From assembly GCA_944391015.1 (NCBI GenBank), contig CALXRZ010000011.1:1-37634 (forward strand): a stretch of 37,634 nt of DNA, in the 5' to 3' direction. Positions 1 to 7,560 of this stretch are shown here, in pieces. The stretch is from an uncultured Clostridia bacterium. GTDB taxonomy: Bacteria > Bacillota > Clostridia > TANB77 > CAG-508. The first letter of the stretch is position 1. Every line of letters begins with the position of its first letter. The notes under the pieces are model-generated. The model saw only the letters and a list, made by a program, of their open reading frames with translations. It did not search any database and was not told where the DNA came from. The position numbers and the translations under genes were made by a program.

Positions 1-21
1 AATAAATCGAGGGCTTAACCA
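1..21 (+). rRNA. 23S rRNA, 3' terminal fragment
   Basis: The first 21 bases read as the end of a Firmicutes 23S rRNA (TCGAGGGCTTAACCA, close to the ATCGAGGACTTAACCA end known from Bacillus). The 5S gene follows about 70 bases later in the same direction, the usual rRNA operon order. The spacer holds a small hairpin (AGTGTG/CACACT). The gene body lies outside the window. Confidence 0.8.
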
Positions 22-92
22 CAAAAAATATATGAAAGGTATTCTATTTTTTCTCTATGTATTTTTCAGTGTGCTAAACACACTATAATTTT

Positions 93-206
93 CTGGTGAT
101 GATTACATAGAGGAAATACCTGTTCCCATCCCGAACACAGAAGTCAAGCTCTATTGTGCCGAAGATATTTGTGGGTTACCCTGCTGAGAAAATAGGTTAT
201 CGCCAG
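93..206 (+). rRNA. 5S rRNA
   Basis: A 114-base segment closes with an 8-bp terminal stem (CTGGTGAT at 93-100 with ATCGCCAG at 199-206, one G-U pair). It contains the conserved 5S core CCCATCCCGAACACAGAAG and the 3' GGGTTACCC helix region. The stem is followed at once by seven T residues, so its own closing helix may serve as the rRNA operon terminator. It follows the 23S end. Confidence 0.95.
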
Positions 207-504
207 TTTTTTTATATTTAAAAATAGTTAAAATCATTTAAGGCTTTAATTATGTACTAAAATCTAGTAGTATATAATTAAAGTCTTTAAATATTAGTTA
301 TAGACTTTTACTTATAAATATGCTATAATTTTCTTGTTATAGCTGAATAATAATTTATGATTACAAATATTTTTTATTATTGTAAAAAAAGTACAAGAAA
401 TAGAATTAACAGGTCTTGTATTACTGTTAATCTATAGTGCAAGACATAGTATATGTAGTATATATATACAACACAATTTTGGTTATAAATAAAAGGAGAT
501 AAAA
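207..504 (+). other. Gap between 5S rRNA and first CDS, with a long hairpin
   Basis: No gene was found here. A long imperfect hairpin spans 240-287: AAGGCTTTAATTAT pairs with ATAATTAAAGTCTT, continued by TACTA/TAGTA. It has no clear U-tract after it, so its role as a second terminator is uncertain. The rest is AT-rich sequence that must contain the promoter of the 505 gene. I could not pick a convincing -35/-10 pair. Confidence 0.4.
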
Positions 505-1467
505 ATGAATAATTCGTATGAGCAAGGATATGAGAAAAAAAATGAAGCAAATAATGCTGGAAAAAATAACGGAAGTACAACAGAAAGCTTAGTTAGACTA
601 TTGGTAACTACTTGTTACTCGAGAATAAATTTATCAGATGCTACTAAATTGGGCACATTAAGAAAACAATTTAAAGAAATGCTTTCAATGGAAGAAAGAA
701 AATATCAAGGACAACAAGAAAAGTATAATAATTTACGTAATGTAATAGATTTATTTTTTGATTATATAACTGATGATAGAGTAGTGGCACAAGTTAGGTC
801 AGGTAAACTTACTAAAAAAAGTCTTGAAACTAATTTTTTAGCAGATATAATGAGTGTACCAAAAAGAAAATTTGATATGAAAGATTTATATAGAACTGAT
901 TTAATTGCATCAGTTGGAAAAAATAGCAGCACTAAAAATGTTAGAATAAGCTTTAAAAATAATGGACAAGAACATATATACACCGATAATAATGGCAGAA
1001 GTTATAAATTAACCGATATAGGAAGCATCGTGTATGAGGAATGGGGTGGCATTAAATCAGATTTAACTATTTATCAGCTAGAGAAAAAGCTACTAAATGG
1101 TGAAACTTCTAAAGATTTAATTTGTACAAGAATTATTATTTCAGAAATGGAAAATCCTAAATACAAAAAAGCAGTTTTAGAAGAATTACTTAGCGAAAAT
1201 AATATTCATAAATCAAATGCAGGTATATATGTGGGACAAATTTTGAAGCGAAAACAATCTAATAATAAAGATTTACCACATACAGAACATCAAACAACTA
1301 ATGAATATACATATAGAATAGATGATGAGTATGTTTTAGAATATGATGCTACTGAGTTATCAGCAGTAGTAGAAGCAATAAAGCAGATTGTAAATCAAGA
1401 TAGAGAAAAAAATACGAATTATAGAAGTAATAATATGGGACAATTTGATGATTTAGGTACTAGATAG
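505..1467 (+). CDS. Unrecognised protein downstream of rRNA operon
   Basis: This 320-residue open frame starts with ATG 5 bases after a good AAAAGGAGAT ribosome binding site and shows the codon bias of its neighbours, so it is very likely a real gene. I do not recognise a family. There is no signal peptide or membrane segment, so it is probably cytoplasmic. The first 25 residues are Asn/Glu/Lys-rich and look disordered. Residues about 30-110 look helical and include a charged stretch (MEERKYQGQQEKYNNLRN). The middle (150-175) has a beta-like patch around NNGQEHIYTDNNGRSYKLTD. The C-terminus is again Asn-rich. It stands alone between the 5S rRNA and the rpmG operon, with about 175 bases to the next promoter. 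An imperfect inverted repeat at 1543-1580 (ACTTGGTAAAT/ATTTACCGAGT) lies downstream and may help end its transcript. Confidence 0.75.
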   Translation: MNNSYEQGYEKKNEANNAGKNNGSTTESLVRLLVTTCYSRINLSDATKLGTLRKQFKEMLSMEERKYQGQQEKYNNLRNVIDLFFDYITDDRVVAQVRSGKLTKKSLETNFLADIMSVPKRKFDMKDLYRTDLIASVGKNSSTKNVRISFKNNGQEHIYTDNNGRSYKLTDIGSIVYEEWGGIKSDLTIYQLEKKLLNGETSKDLICTRIIISEMENPKYKKAVLEELLSENNIHKSNAGIYVGQILKRKQSNNKDLPHTEHQTTNEYTYRIDDEYVLEYDATELSAVVEAIKQIVNQDREKNTNYRSNNMGQFDDLGTR

Positions 1468-1643
1468 ACGTTATTTAGAATTTGTAAATATATTAAGAGC
1501 GCATAAAATTCTAGGGGTTATACTAGTATAAACTTAAAAGTTACTTGGTAAATATGACTAAAATCACAAATTTACCGAGTTGTGAAAACTTAATGACAAA
1601 TTTTATAACTTACACAAATTTTACAAAGAACTTGTGCAAATAG

Positions 1644-1672
1644 TTGACAATATAGAAAAAATATGATAAAAT
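1644..1672 (+). promoter_or_regulatory. Promoter of rpmG-secE-nusG
   Basis: TTGACA at 1644-1649 and TAAAAT at 1667-1672 are separated by exactly 17 bases, a near-consensus housekeeping promoter about 75 bases before rpmG. Predicted transcription start is near 1679, inside the inverted repeat listed next. Confidence 0.85.
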
Positions 1673-1676
1673 AATC

Positions 1677-1701
1677 AAGCGTATGTAGGATACATACGCT
1701 T
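1677..1701 (+). promoter_or_regulatory. Perfect hairpin at the 5' end of the rpmG operon transcript
   Basis: AAGCGTATGTA (1677-1687) and TACATACGCTT (1691-1701) are perfect 11-bp inverted arms with a GGA loop, placed at the predicted transcription start. No U-tract follows, so it is not a terminator. It could be an operator or a 5'-terminal mRNA stabilising hairpin. Confidence 0.65.
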
Positions 1702-1747
1702 ATAAAAATAGCAAAAATAATAAGCATAAAATCTGGAGGTGTATAAA

Positions 1748-1912
1748 ATGGCTGCAAAAGGAGCAAGAGAACCAATAACTTTAGAGTGTACAGAATGTAA
1801 AAGAAGAAATTATATGACAGAAAAAAATAAGAGAAACAACACAGAAAGACTAGAAGTTGTTAAATACTGCAAATACTGCAAAAAACGTACTACACATAAA
1901 GAAACAAAATAG
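1748..1912 (+). CDS. rpmG: Ribosomal protein L33 (bL33)
   Basis: This 54-residue protein is a zinc-binding (four-cysteine) form of bL33: cysteine pairs ECTEC and YCKYC are visible, with the family core [13 protein letters not shown] and the KRTTHKETK end. It is a component of the large ribosomal subunit. Start ATG follows GGAGGTGTATAAA. It opens the classic rpmG-secE-nusG order, with secE 26 bases downstream, and is transcribed from the promoter at 1644. Because all four cysteines are present, this paralogue would be expected under zinc-replete conditions (family knowledge, not shown here). Confidence 0.97.
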   Translation: MAAKGAREPITLECTECKRRNYMTEKNKRNNTERLEVVKYCKYCKKRTTHKETK

Positions 1913-1938
1913 TAGAGACCTTTAAGGGGGAGTAAAGA

Positions 1939-2343
1939 ATGCCTAAAGAAGCAAATAAAAAGCAAGATAGTAAAAAGCAAAACAAGGACAAAAAGCAATT
2001 TGGAAAAGATTTTAAGGCAGAACTTAAAAGAGTAATTTGGCCAACACCAAAGCAATTATTCAATAATACAGTGGCTGTAATAACAGTTGTACTTATAACA
2101 GCTGCTATTGTGTTTGTGCTAGACTTCGCTTTTGAAAGTTTAAATACATATGGAGTAGATAGATTAAAAGAAATGGTAGAAAACCAAAATAGTGTATCTA
2201 CAAACACTACTGCTGAAAACGAAGTAGAAGGAAATACTACAGTTGATGGTAATAGCACAGATGAATCAGCAAATACTACTGAGGAAACTAATGTTACAGA
2301 TGAAAATAATGTTTCAGAAGAAGATTCAAATAGTGTAGAATAA
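1939..2343 (+). CDS. secE: Preprotein translocase subunit SecE with long acidic C-terminal tail
   Basis: This is the SecE subunit of the SecYEG translocon. A Lys-rich cytoplasmic N-terminus (residues 1-25) leads into the conserved amphipathic motif FKAELKRVIWPTPKQL (27-42), followed by a single membrane segment (about 46-65, VAVITVVLITAAIVFVLDFA). Typical short bacterial SecE proteins (60-75 residues) end soon after this segment. Here about 60 more residues follow, rich in Asn, Thr, Glu and Asp. In known SecE topology this tail would lie outside the membrane. Start ATG sits 6 bases after an AAGGGGGAGTA-type site. nusG begins 19 bases downstream, so the genes are one operon. Confidence 0.93.
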   Translation: MPKEANKKQDSKKQNKDKKQFGKDFKAELKRVIWPTPKQLFNNTVAVITVVLITAAIVFVLDFAFESLNTYGVDRLKEMVENQNSVSTNTTAENEVEGNTTVDGNSTDESANTTEETNVTDENNVSEEDSNSVE

Positions 2344-2362
2344 AAGTAAAGGAGGCCAAGCT

Positions 2363-2896
2363 ATGTCTCAAGAAGAAAAAGAATTAGTGCCAAGATGGTA
2401 TGTTATACACACTTATTCAGGTTATGAAAACAAAGTAAAAACAGACCTTGAAAAAACAATCAAAAACAGAGAGTTGGAAGACTATTTCTTTAATATAATT
2501 GTTCCAATGGAAGAACAAATAGAAATTAAAGATGGAAAAAGAAAAACTAATCTAAAAAAAGTTTTTCCAGGTTATGTTTTAATAAAAATGATTGTAACTG
2601 AAAAAACGTGGTACATAGTTAGAAATACAAGAGGTGTTACTGGCTTTGTTGGTTCTGGTACGGATCCTATTCCACTTACAGAAGATGAAATAAGAGCAAT
2701 GGGATTTGAAATTACAGAAGTTAATGTAGATTATGATGTTAATGACTCTGTAAAAGTATTAGATGGACCATTAACTGATTTTGTTGGAGTGGTAACAGAA
2801 ATAAATAAAGAAAAACGTAAAGTTAAAGTATTAGTGTCAATGTTTGGAAGAGAAACTCCAGTAGAATTAGATTTTTCACAGGTACAAAAAATTTAA
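2363..2896 (+). CDS. nusG: Transcription termination/antitermination factor NusG
   Basis: This 177-residue protein has the standard NusG layout. The NGN domain (about 9-115) has RWYVIHTYSGYENKV and the FPGYVLIKM motif. The C-terminal KOW domain (about 125-175) starts NDSVKVLDGPLTDFVGVV. NusG binds RNA polymerase and modulates pausing, termination and transcription-translation coupling. Start ATG follows AAGGAGGCCAAGCT. It is third in the rpmG-secE-nusG operon. The rplK gene follows after about 185 bases. Confidence 0.97.
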   Translation: MSQEEKELVPRWYVIHTYSGYENKVKTDLEKTIKNRELEDYFFNIIVPMEEQIEIKDGKRKTNLKKVFPGYVLIKMIVTEKTWYIVRNTRGVTGFVGSGTDPIPLTEDEIRAMGFEITEVNVDYDVNDSVKVLDGPLTDFVGVVTEINKEKRKVKVLVSMFGRETPVELDFSQVQKI

Positions 2897-3081
2897 GATG
2901 AAATAAAAACTGATTGTCAATTAGATTCTATTTATAATTACAAGAATAGTTAATCCATAATTATTGTGAGATTATAATATGGACAAATAGAATGATTATA
3001 AGGGCAAGTAGTTATAAACAAGTTAATAATCTATTTTTTAGATTGATATACATATTTACAAAAAAGGAGGTGCTTAAGATA

Positions 3082-3510
3082 ATGGCAGAGAAAGAAATTG
3101 GTAATGTTATAAAATTACAAATACCTGCAGGTAAAGCTACACCAGCTCCACCAGTTGGACCAGCTTTAGGTGCTAGTGGTGTAAATATTATGCAATTCGT
3201 AAAAGAATTCAATGATAGAACAGCTAATTTAAATGGTATGATAATTCCAGTTGTAATTACTGTATACAAAGATAAATCATTTGAATTTATTACAAAAGAA
3301 CCACCAATGGCTGTTTTAATAAAAAAAGCTGCTAAAATAGAAAAAGCTTCTGGAAAACCTAACAAAGAAAAAGTAGCTAAATTAACTAAAGCACAAGTGG
3401 AAGAGATTGCAAAACAAAAAATGCCAGACTTAAATGCAGCATCATTAGAGGCAGCTATGAGTATGGTAGCAGGCACTGCAAGGTCTATGGGTGTTATTGT
3501 AGAAGAATAA
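3082..3510 (+). CDS. rplK: Ribosomal protein L11 (uL11)
   Basis: This is the 142-residue L11 protein of the GTPase-associated centre of the large subunit. The N-terminal domain shows [19 protein letters not shown] and the C-terminal rRNA-binding domain ends with AGTARSMGV. The frame is open upstream to 2992, but ATG at 3082, seven to eight bases after AAAAAGGAGGTGC and giving the family length, is the start. The 185-base gap after nusG could hold a leader or promoter. A TATAAT at 2973-2978 has only a weak -35. Confidence 0.96.
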   Translation: MAEKEIGNVIKLQIPAGKATPAPPVGPALGASGVNIMQFVKEFNDRTANLNGMIIPVVITVYKDKSFEFITKEPPMAVLIKKAAKIEKASGKPNKEKVAKLTKAQVEEIAKQKMPDLNAASLEAAMSMVAGTARSMGVIVEE

Positions 3511-3559
3511 TTTTAATTATGGGAGAGCATAAAGCTCGTTTGAACCAAGGGAGGTAAAA

Positions 3560-4243
3560 ATGAAAAGAGGAAAGAGATATCAAGAAGCTGAAAAGTTAAT
3601 TGATAAGAAAAAAGTATATAGTGCACAAGAAGCATTAGATACAATTCAAAAAATGCCAAAACCAAAATTTGATGAAACTGTTGAATTACACGTAAAATTA
3701 GGTGTAGATTCAAAACAAGCTGATCAACAAGTTAGAGGTACAACAGTACTTCCAAATGGTACAGGTAAAACACAAAGAGTATTAGTATTTGCTAAAGGAC
3801 CAAAAGCTGAAGAAGCTAAGAAAGCTGGAGCAGATTTTGTTGGAGCAGAAGAACTAATACCAAAAATTCAAAATGAAAACTGGTTTGATTATGATGTTAT
3901 CGTTGCAACACCAGATATGATGGGCGTTGTAGGTAGACTAGGAAAAGTATTAGGACCAAAAGGACTAATGCCTAACCCAAAATCAGGAACAGTAACAATG
4001 GATGTTACAAAAGCAATAAATGATATTAAATCTGGTAAAGTTGAGTATAGACTAGATAAAACAAATATTATTCACTTAGGATTTGGTAAAGTTTCATTTG
4101 GTACAGCTAAATTATTAGAAAACTATGAAACAATAATGAATGCTATTATAAAAGCAAAACCAGCAGCAGCTAAGGGACAATATATTAAGAGTGTAGCTAT
4201 ATCTACAACAATGGGACCAAGTATGTATATTGATCAAAAGTAA
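3560..4243 (+). CDS. rplA: Ribosomal protein L1 (uL1)
   Basis: This 227-residue protein matches L1 along its length: [15 protein letters not shown] at the N-terminus, the hinge region [20 protein letters not shown] in the middle, and [16 protein letters not shown] at the end. L1 binds 23S rRNA at the mobile L1 stalk and in many bacteria represses its own L11-L1 operon by binding a leader mRNA. Start ATG follows GGGAGGTAAAA. It is 49 bases after rplK and separated from rplJ by the L10 leader. Confidence 0.97.
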   Translation: MKRGKRYQEAEKLIDKKKVYSAQEALDTIQKMPKPKFDETVELHVKLGVDSKQADQQVRGTTVLPNGTGKTQRVLVFAKGPKAEEAKKAGADFVGAEELIPKIQNENWFDYDVIVATPDMMGVVGRLGKVLGPKGLMPNPKSGTVTMDVTKAINDIKSGKVEYRLDKTNIIHLGFGKVSFGTAKLLENYETIMNAIIKAKPAAAKGQYIKSVAISTTMGPSMYIDQK

Positions 4244-4273
4244 AAAATATTTTACAAATATAATCAAAATAAA

Positions 4274-4373
4274 TAGCCAAAGACAGTAAGCAAAAAAGTA
4301 AGTCTTACCTAGGCATATTATAGTACGGACAAAAATCTGTATATATATGCCTATGGCTATATATACAGATTTT
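4274..4373 (+). promoter_or_regulatory. L10 leader with alternative terminator hairpin
   Basis: The rplA-rplJ gap has the Firmicutes L10 leader pattern: AGCCAAAGACAGTAAG, then CTTACCTAGGCATA and TATGCCTATGGCT. Paired parts are TAGCC 4274-4278 with GGCTA 4355-4359, GTAAG 4286-4290 with CTTAC 4304-4308, and TAGGCATA 4310-4317 with TATGCCTA 4346-4353. A competing hairpin (AAAATCTGTATATATA at 4332-4347 with its complement at 4358-4373) uses the same bases and is followed by AATTTATTGT. The two folds exclude each other, as expected for attenuation by the L10-L7/L12 complex. Confidence 0.85.
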
Positions 4374-4459
4374 AATTTATTGTCATAAACAGCAAGGCTC
4401 TGAAAATTTATATCAGATTCTTGTGTATATATCATTTATAGAAAAAGAGGTGAAATAAA

Positions 4460-4960
4460 TTGGCTAGTGAAAAAGTTTTAAAACAAAAAGAAGAAGCCGT
4501 AAATAGTTTAGCAGCAGAATTAAAAGATGCATCTTTAGTTCTATTAGTAGATTATAGAGGTATTACTGTTGAAGATGCTACTAAATTAAGAAAAGAAGTT
4601 AGAGAAGCAAATGCAGAATACAAAGTTATAAAGAACAACATAATAAAAAGAGCTTTAAATGCAAATGGAGAAAATGGATTAGATAATTTATTAGAAGGAC
4701 CAACAGCTTTAATAACAAGCAAAGAAGATTATTTAGCACCTGCAAAGGCAATTTACAATTTCTCTAAAAATAATGATTTCTACAAAATTAAAGGTGGAAT
4801 AATTGAAGGAAAAGTTATGACAGCAGACGAAATAATTACTATAGCTAAGTTACCATCAAGACAAGAACTTCTTGCAAAACTTGCTGGAGCTTTACTTGGA
4901 AATATTACAAAACTTGCTGTTGCACTTGATCAAGTAAGAACACAAAAAGAAAATGCTTAA
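4460..4960 (+). CDS. rplJ: Ribosomal protein L10 (uL10)
   Basis: This 166-residue protein is the stalk base protein that holds L7/L12 dimers. Recognisable parts are LVDYRGITVEDATKLR (34-50), the GPTALI patch around residue 80, and the C-terminal helix that binds L7/L12. It starts with TTG, nine bases after AGAGGTGAAAT; the family length and the absence of a better ATG support this. It lies 86 bases after the L10 leader region, which is likely to control it and rplL. Confidence 0.96.
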   Translation: MASEKVLKQKEEAVNSLAAELKDASLVLLVDYRGITVEDATKLRKEVREANAEYKVIKNNIIKRALNANGENGLDNLLEGPTALITSKEDYLAPAKAIYNFSKNNDFYKIKGGIIEGKVMTADEIITIAKLPSRQELLAKLAGALLGNITKLAVALDQVRTQKENA

Positions 4961-5163
4961 GCACAAACTAATTAACAAACTTTGTCTTGCGATGTCGAGC
5001 ATCGCTAAAAAGTTTTCAATGTACACAATGTACAGTTTCAAACTTTTTAACTTGCTCTTCTAGCAATACTCATTTCTAATTAGTTTAGAATAAAAAGTAA
5101 AAATATAAAGGTTAAGCAAACGGCCAGGTTTGCAAATAAAAAATTTTAAGGAGGATATATAAA
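4961..5163 (+). other. rplJ-rplL intergenic region with hairpins
   Basis: The 203-base gap between rplJ and rplL holds a hairpin GCGATG/CATCGC (4989-5005, loop TCGAG), a larger one in which AAAAAGTTT pairs with AAACTTTTT around 5008-5049 and encloses a tandem AATGTACAC/AATGTACAG, and a GCAAAC/GTTTGC hairpin near 5117-5134 just before the rplL ribosome binding site. None has a clean U-tract. They may set the high L7/L12 to L10 ratio by RNA processing or stability, which is inference. Confidence 0.4.
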
Positions 5164-5529
5164 ATGGCAAAAATAGATGAATTATTAGAAACAATCGACA
5201 GCTTAACAGTTGTTGAATTATCAGAATTAGTAAAAGGAATAGAAGAAAAATATGGAGTATCTGCAGCAGCAGTTGCAGCACCAGTAGCTGGAGCAGCAGC
5301 AGGAGCAGCTGAAGAAAAAACAGAATTTAATGTAGTATTAAAAGAAGCTGGAGCAAACAAAATCCAAGTTATAAAAGTAGTTAGAGATGCTACAGGATTA
5401 GGATTAAAAGAAGCTAAAGATTTAGTTGATGGAGCTCCAAAAACAATTAAAGAAAATGTAAAGAAAGAAGAAGCTGAAGAATTAAAAGCTAAATTTACAG
5501 AAGTAGGAGCAGTTGTTGAACTTGCTTAG
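5164..5529 (+). CDS. rplL: Ribosomal protein L7/L12 (bL12)
   Basis: This 121-residue protein has the standard L7/L12 structure: an N-terminal dimerisation domain ([19 protein letters not shown]), an Ala-rich hinge (about 37-53) and the C-terminal factor-binding domain with [20 protein letters not shown]. It recruits translational GTPases to the ribosome. Start ATG follows AAGGAGGATATAAA. It is the last gene of the cluster: a strong terminator begins 50 bases after the stop, whereas in most Firmicutes rpoB follows. Confidence 0.97.
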   Translation: MAKIDELLETIDSLTVVELSELVKGIEEKYGVSAAAVAAPVAGAAAGAAEEKTEFNVVLKEAGANKIQVIKVVRDATGLGLKEAKDLVDGAPKTIKENVKKEEAEELKAKFTEVGAVVELA

Positions 5530-5578
5530 TTAGATATAAACTTTGACTTAATTGATTAAAATTATGTCAAAAAAATTT

Positions 5579-5623
5579 AAAAGAGGAGAAATAAAAACTT
5601 GTATTAGTTTGTTCTCCTCTTTT
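5579..5623 (+). terminator. Rho-independent terminator after rplL
   Basis: AAAAGAGGAGAA (5579-5590) pairs with TTCTCCTCTTTT (5612-5623), a 12-bp stem ending in the U-tract (TTTTT to 5624). It closes the ribosomal protein cluster. Confidence 0.92.
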
Positions 5624-5951
5624 TGTATATAAAATATTGTCAAAATAATATATATATAATAAATATATAATAAGAAGGTTATTATATATTTATTACTCTA
5701 TATAAAATAAATATCCTCCGGCTATGCCGGTATTTTATCTACGGCAAATACCTCTGACATAGCCGGAAAATTATTTACATTTAAAAGCAACTGCTTCTCC
5801 AGCAGTTGCTCTTTGAAAATAAAAGGGGATGTTTTACTTATATATAGTTGATAATGGAGTAACTTTCTTATCAACTATAAGCATATTATACAGGAGAAAT
5901 TTGAACATTGTGTGAACAAAAAGTGATTATATTGAAAATACTATAATGTGT
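5624..5951. repeat. Hairpin-rich convergent gap between rplL and htrA
   Basis: No gene is visible. The 328 bases hold several inverted repeats in series. An AT repeat lies near 5655-5698 (TATATAATAA/TTATTATATA). A nested structure at 5717-5767 has a 10-bp outer stem TCCGGCTATG/CATAGCCGGA and inner stem GGTATTT/AAATACC. AGCAACTGC/GCAGTTGCT lies at 5786-5810, and a 12-bp TATAGTTGATAA/TTATCAACTATA at 5843-5879. The third is a plausible minus-strand terminator for the protease gene. The GC-rich 5717-5767 element looks like a palindromic intergenic repeat. Confidence 0.6.
5786..5810 (-). terminator. Probable terminator of the HtrA gene
   Basis: AGCAACTGC pairs with GCAGTTGCT around a 7-base loop. 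Read on the minus strand the stem is followed by TTTTAAATG. It lies about 140 bases past the stop of the minus-strand protease gene, which is rather far, so the assignment is moderate. Confidence 0.5.
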
Positions 5952-7340
5952 TTAAGGTTGTTCTTGTAAAGTTACTTCTATATCTTGTGTTTTGCCATTT
6001 CTCCAAACTGTTAATTTTATTTTATCACCAATCTCTTTTGAATTCTTAATCTCATTCAATTCGTCCATATTTTCTATTTCTTTGCCATCTACTTTAGTAA
6101 TAACATCTCCGACTTTTACTCCAGCTCTTTCTGCTGCACCAAAGTTCTCTAAAGTTTTAACATATACACCAACAGTCAAATTATATTGTTTTGCCATATC
6201 TTCGTCTACATCAATTCCATCAATACCTAAATATGGTCTTTTAACTTTTTGATATTCAATTAGTTGGTCTGTAATATCTTTAGTTGAGTTAATAGGAATA
6301 GCAAAGCCAACTCCTTCAACGCCATCACCAGATACTTTTAAAGTGTTAATTCCTATTACTTGGCCCTTGCTATTTACTAAAGCACCACCACTATTACCAG
6401 AGTTAATAGCAGCATTAGTTTGAATAGCAGTATAGCTATTTCCGTCTTCATCTGTAACAGTTCTATTTACAGCACTTACAATACCATCTGTAACTGTAGT
6501 ACCTAAGCCTAAGTTATTACCAATAGCCATACAAAATTCTCCAACCTGAACAGAATCGGAGTCACCAAGTTCAGCAGCAGTTAAACCGTCTTTTTCAATT
6601 TTTATAACAGCCAAATCAGTTTGTTCATCTGTTCCTACTATTTTAGCTTCATATTCTGTGTCGTCATTGTTTAAAGTAACTGTAATTTTGCTGGCTTGAC
6701 CTAGCTCATAATATGACGAAGTTGATGAAGAATTTACTACGTGATTATTTGTTAATATATATCCGTCTTCGCTGATTATAACACCAGAACCTTGTGCTTT
6801 AGCAGTACCACCACTGTAAAATATAGAATTAACAGAGTATGTTACGTTAATACCTACTATAGATGGAAGCACTTTTTGAGCAACACCAACTGCAGTATCA
6901 GAGTAATCTAGCAAAGAAATTTGTTCTGTATTTGGAGAGCTAACACTTCCTTCATCTGTAACAGTATATCCTGATAATAAATTGTTTCTAATAGTTGGAA
7001 TTCCAAAACAGGTACCTACAACTAGTCCTGCACCAAGAATACCACAAGCAAAAGGTAAAAGTACAGTTTTAGTAAAACCTGGACCTTCATTTTTCTTTTT
7101 CTTCTTTTGACTAGCATTATAGGTATTATATGTAGTTCCAGAAGATGTATTAGAGTGATAGTTACCTGTTGGAGGTACACTTGAACCTACATTGGAATTT
7201 GCACTTGAAAAATTGCTTGAGTTTGAATTTGCATTACTAATTGGTTTAGCTTCTATAACTTGATTTGTTCCTACATTCAAGTCTTGAGAGTTGCTACTTT
7301 GACTAGGAGTAGCTGAGTTATTTAGATTATTTTCATCCAT
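5952..7340 (-). CDS. Membrane-anchored HtrA/DegP-type serine protease
   Basis: This 462-residue protein is a PDZ serine protease of the HtrA family that degrades or refolds damaged proteins outside the membrane. A Ser/Asn-rich, probably cytoplasmic N-terminus (1-78) ends in a Lys cluster. One membrane segment follows (about 91-114, KTVLLPFACGILGAGLVVG). The trypsin-like domain (about 150-355) has the catalytic triad H200 (TNNHVV), D242 (TDLAV) and S317 (GNSGG). One PDZ domain lies at about 365-460 (YLGIDG...AGVKVGDVI). The layout resembles Bacillus HtrA/HtrB/YyxA. The ATG follows an AAGGATTGATATAAA site. It is convergent with the ribosomal cluster and divergent from the 7561 gene. No CssRS-type two-component genes are seen nearby. 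Confidence 0.93.
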   Translation of the reverse strand: MDENNLNNSATPSQSSNSQDLNVGTNQVIEAKPISNANSNSSNFSSANSNVGSSVPPTGNYHSNTSSGTTYNTYNASQKKKKKNEGPGFTKTVLLPFACGILGAGLVVGTCFGIPTIRNNLLSGYTVTDEGSVSSPNTEQISLLDYSDTAVGVAQKVLPSIVGINVTYSVNSIFYSGGTAKAQGSGVIISEDGYILTNNHVVNSSSTSSYYELGQASKITVTLNNDDTEYEAKIVGTDEQTDLAVIKIEKDGLTAAELGDSDSVQVGEFCMAIGNNLGLGTTVTDGIVSAVNRTVTDEDGNSYTAIQTNAAINSGNSGGALVNSKGQVIGINTLKVSGDGVEGVGFAIPINSTKDITDQLIEYQKVKRPYLGIDGIDVDEDMAKQYNLTVGVYVKTLENFGAAERAGVKVGDVITKVDGKEIENMDELNEIKNSKEIGDKIKLTVWRNGKTQDIEVTLQEQP

Positions 7341-7400
7341 TTTATATCAATCCTTTCTACAAATAGTTATATTCTATTTAATATATAATAACCTAATTTA

Positions 7401-7429
7401 AGTATATAATACAAGATAAATGTGAACAA
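7401..7429 (-). promoter_or_regulatory. Promoter of the HtrA gene
   Basis: On the minus strand TTGTTC (7429-7424) and TATACT (7406-7401) are spaced by 17 bases, about 60 bases before the start codon. The region just upstream holds two close copies of TTCACATTT (direct repeats) that could bind a regulator. Confidence 0.5.
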
Positions 7430-7480
7430 AATGTGAAAAAAATGTTTATATTCTAGGAAAAATTATTTAAAGTAAAATGG

Positions 7481-7509
7481 TTGAAAATTAGTGTATATCA
7501 ATATATAAT
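7481..7509 (+). promoter_or_regulatory. Promoter of the 7561 gene
   Basis: TTGAAA (7481-7486) and TATAAT (7504-7509) have a 17-base spacing and lie 51 bases before the start codon. Together with the opposite promoter it forms a divergent control region. Confidence 0.8.
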
Positions 7510-7560
7510 ATAGAATGTAAATTTAAAGAAGCACTAAGAAAAGCAGAAAGGATTGAAATT

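Noticed and set aside
2914..2938. TTGTCA and TATAAT upstream of rplK as a promoter
   Set aside because: The spacing is only 13 bases, too short; the second TATAAT at 2973 has a poor -35.
5112..5360. Ala/Thr-rich minus-strand frame over rplL
   Set aside because: It is a shadow of the L7/L12 hinge and has no start signals.
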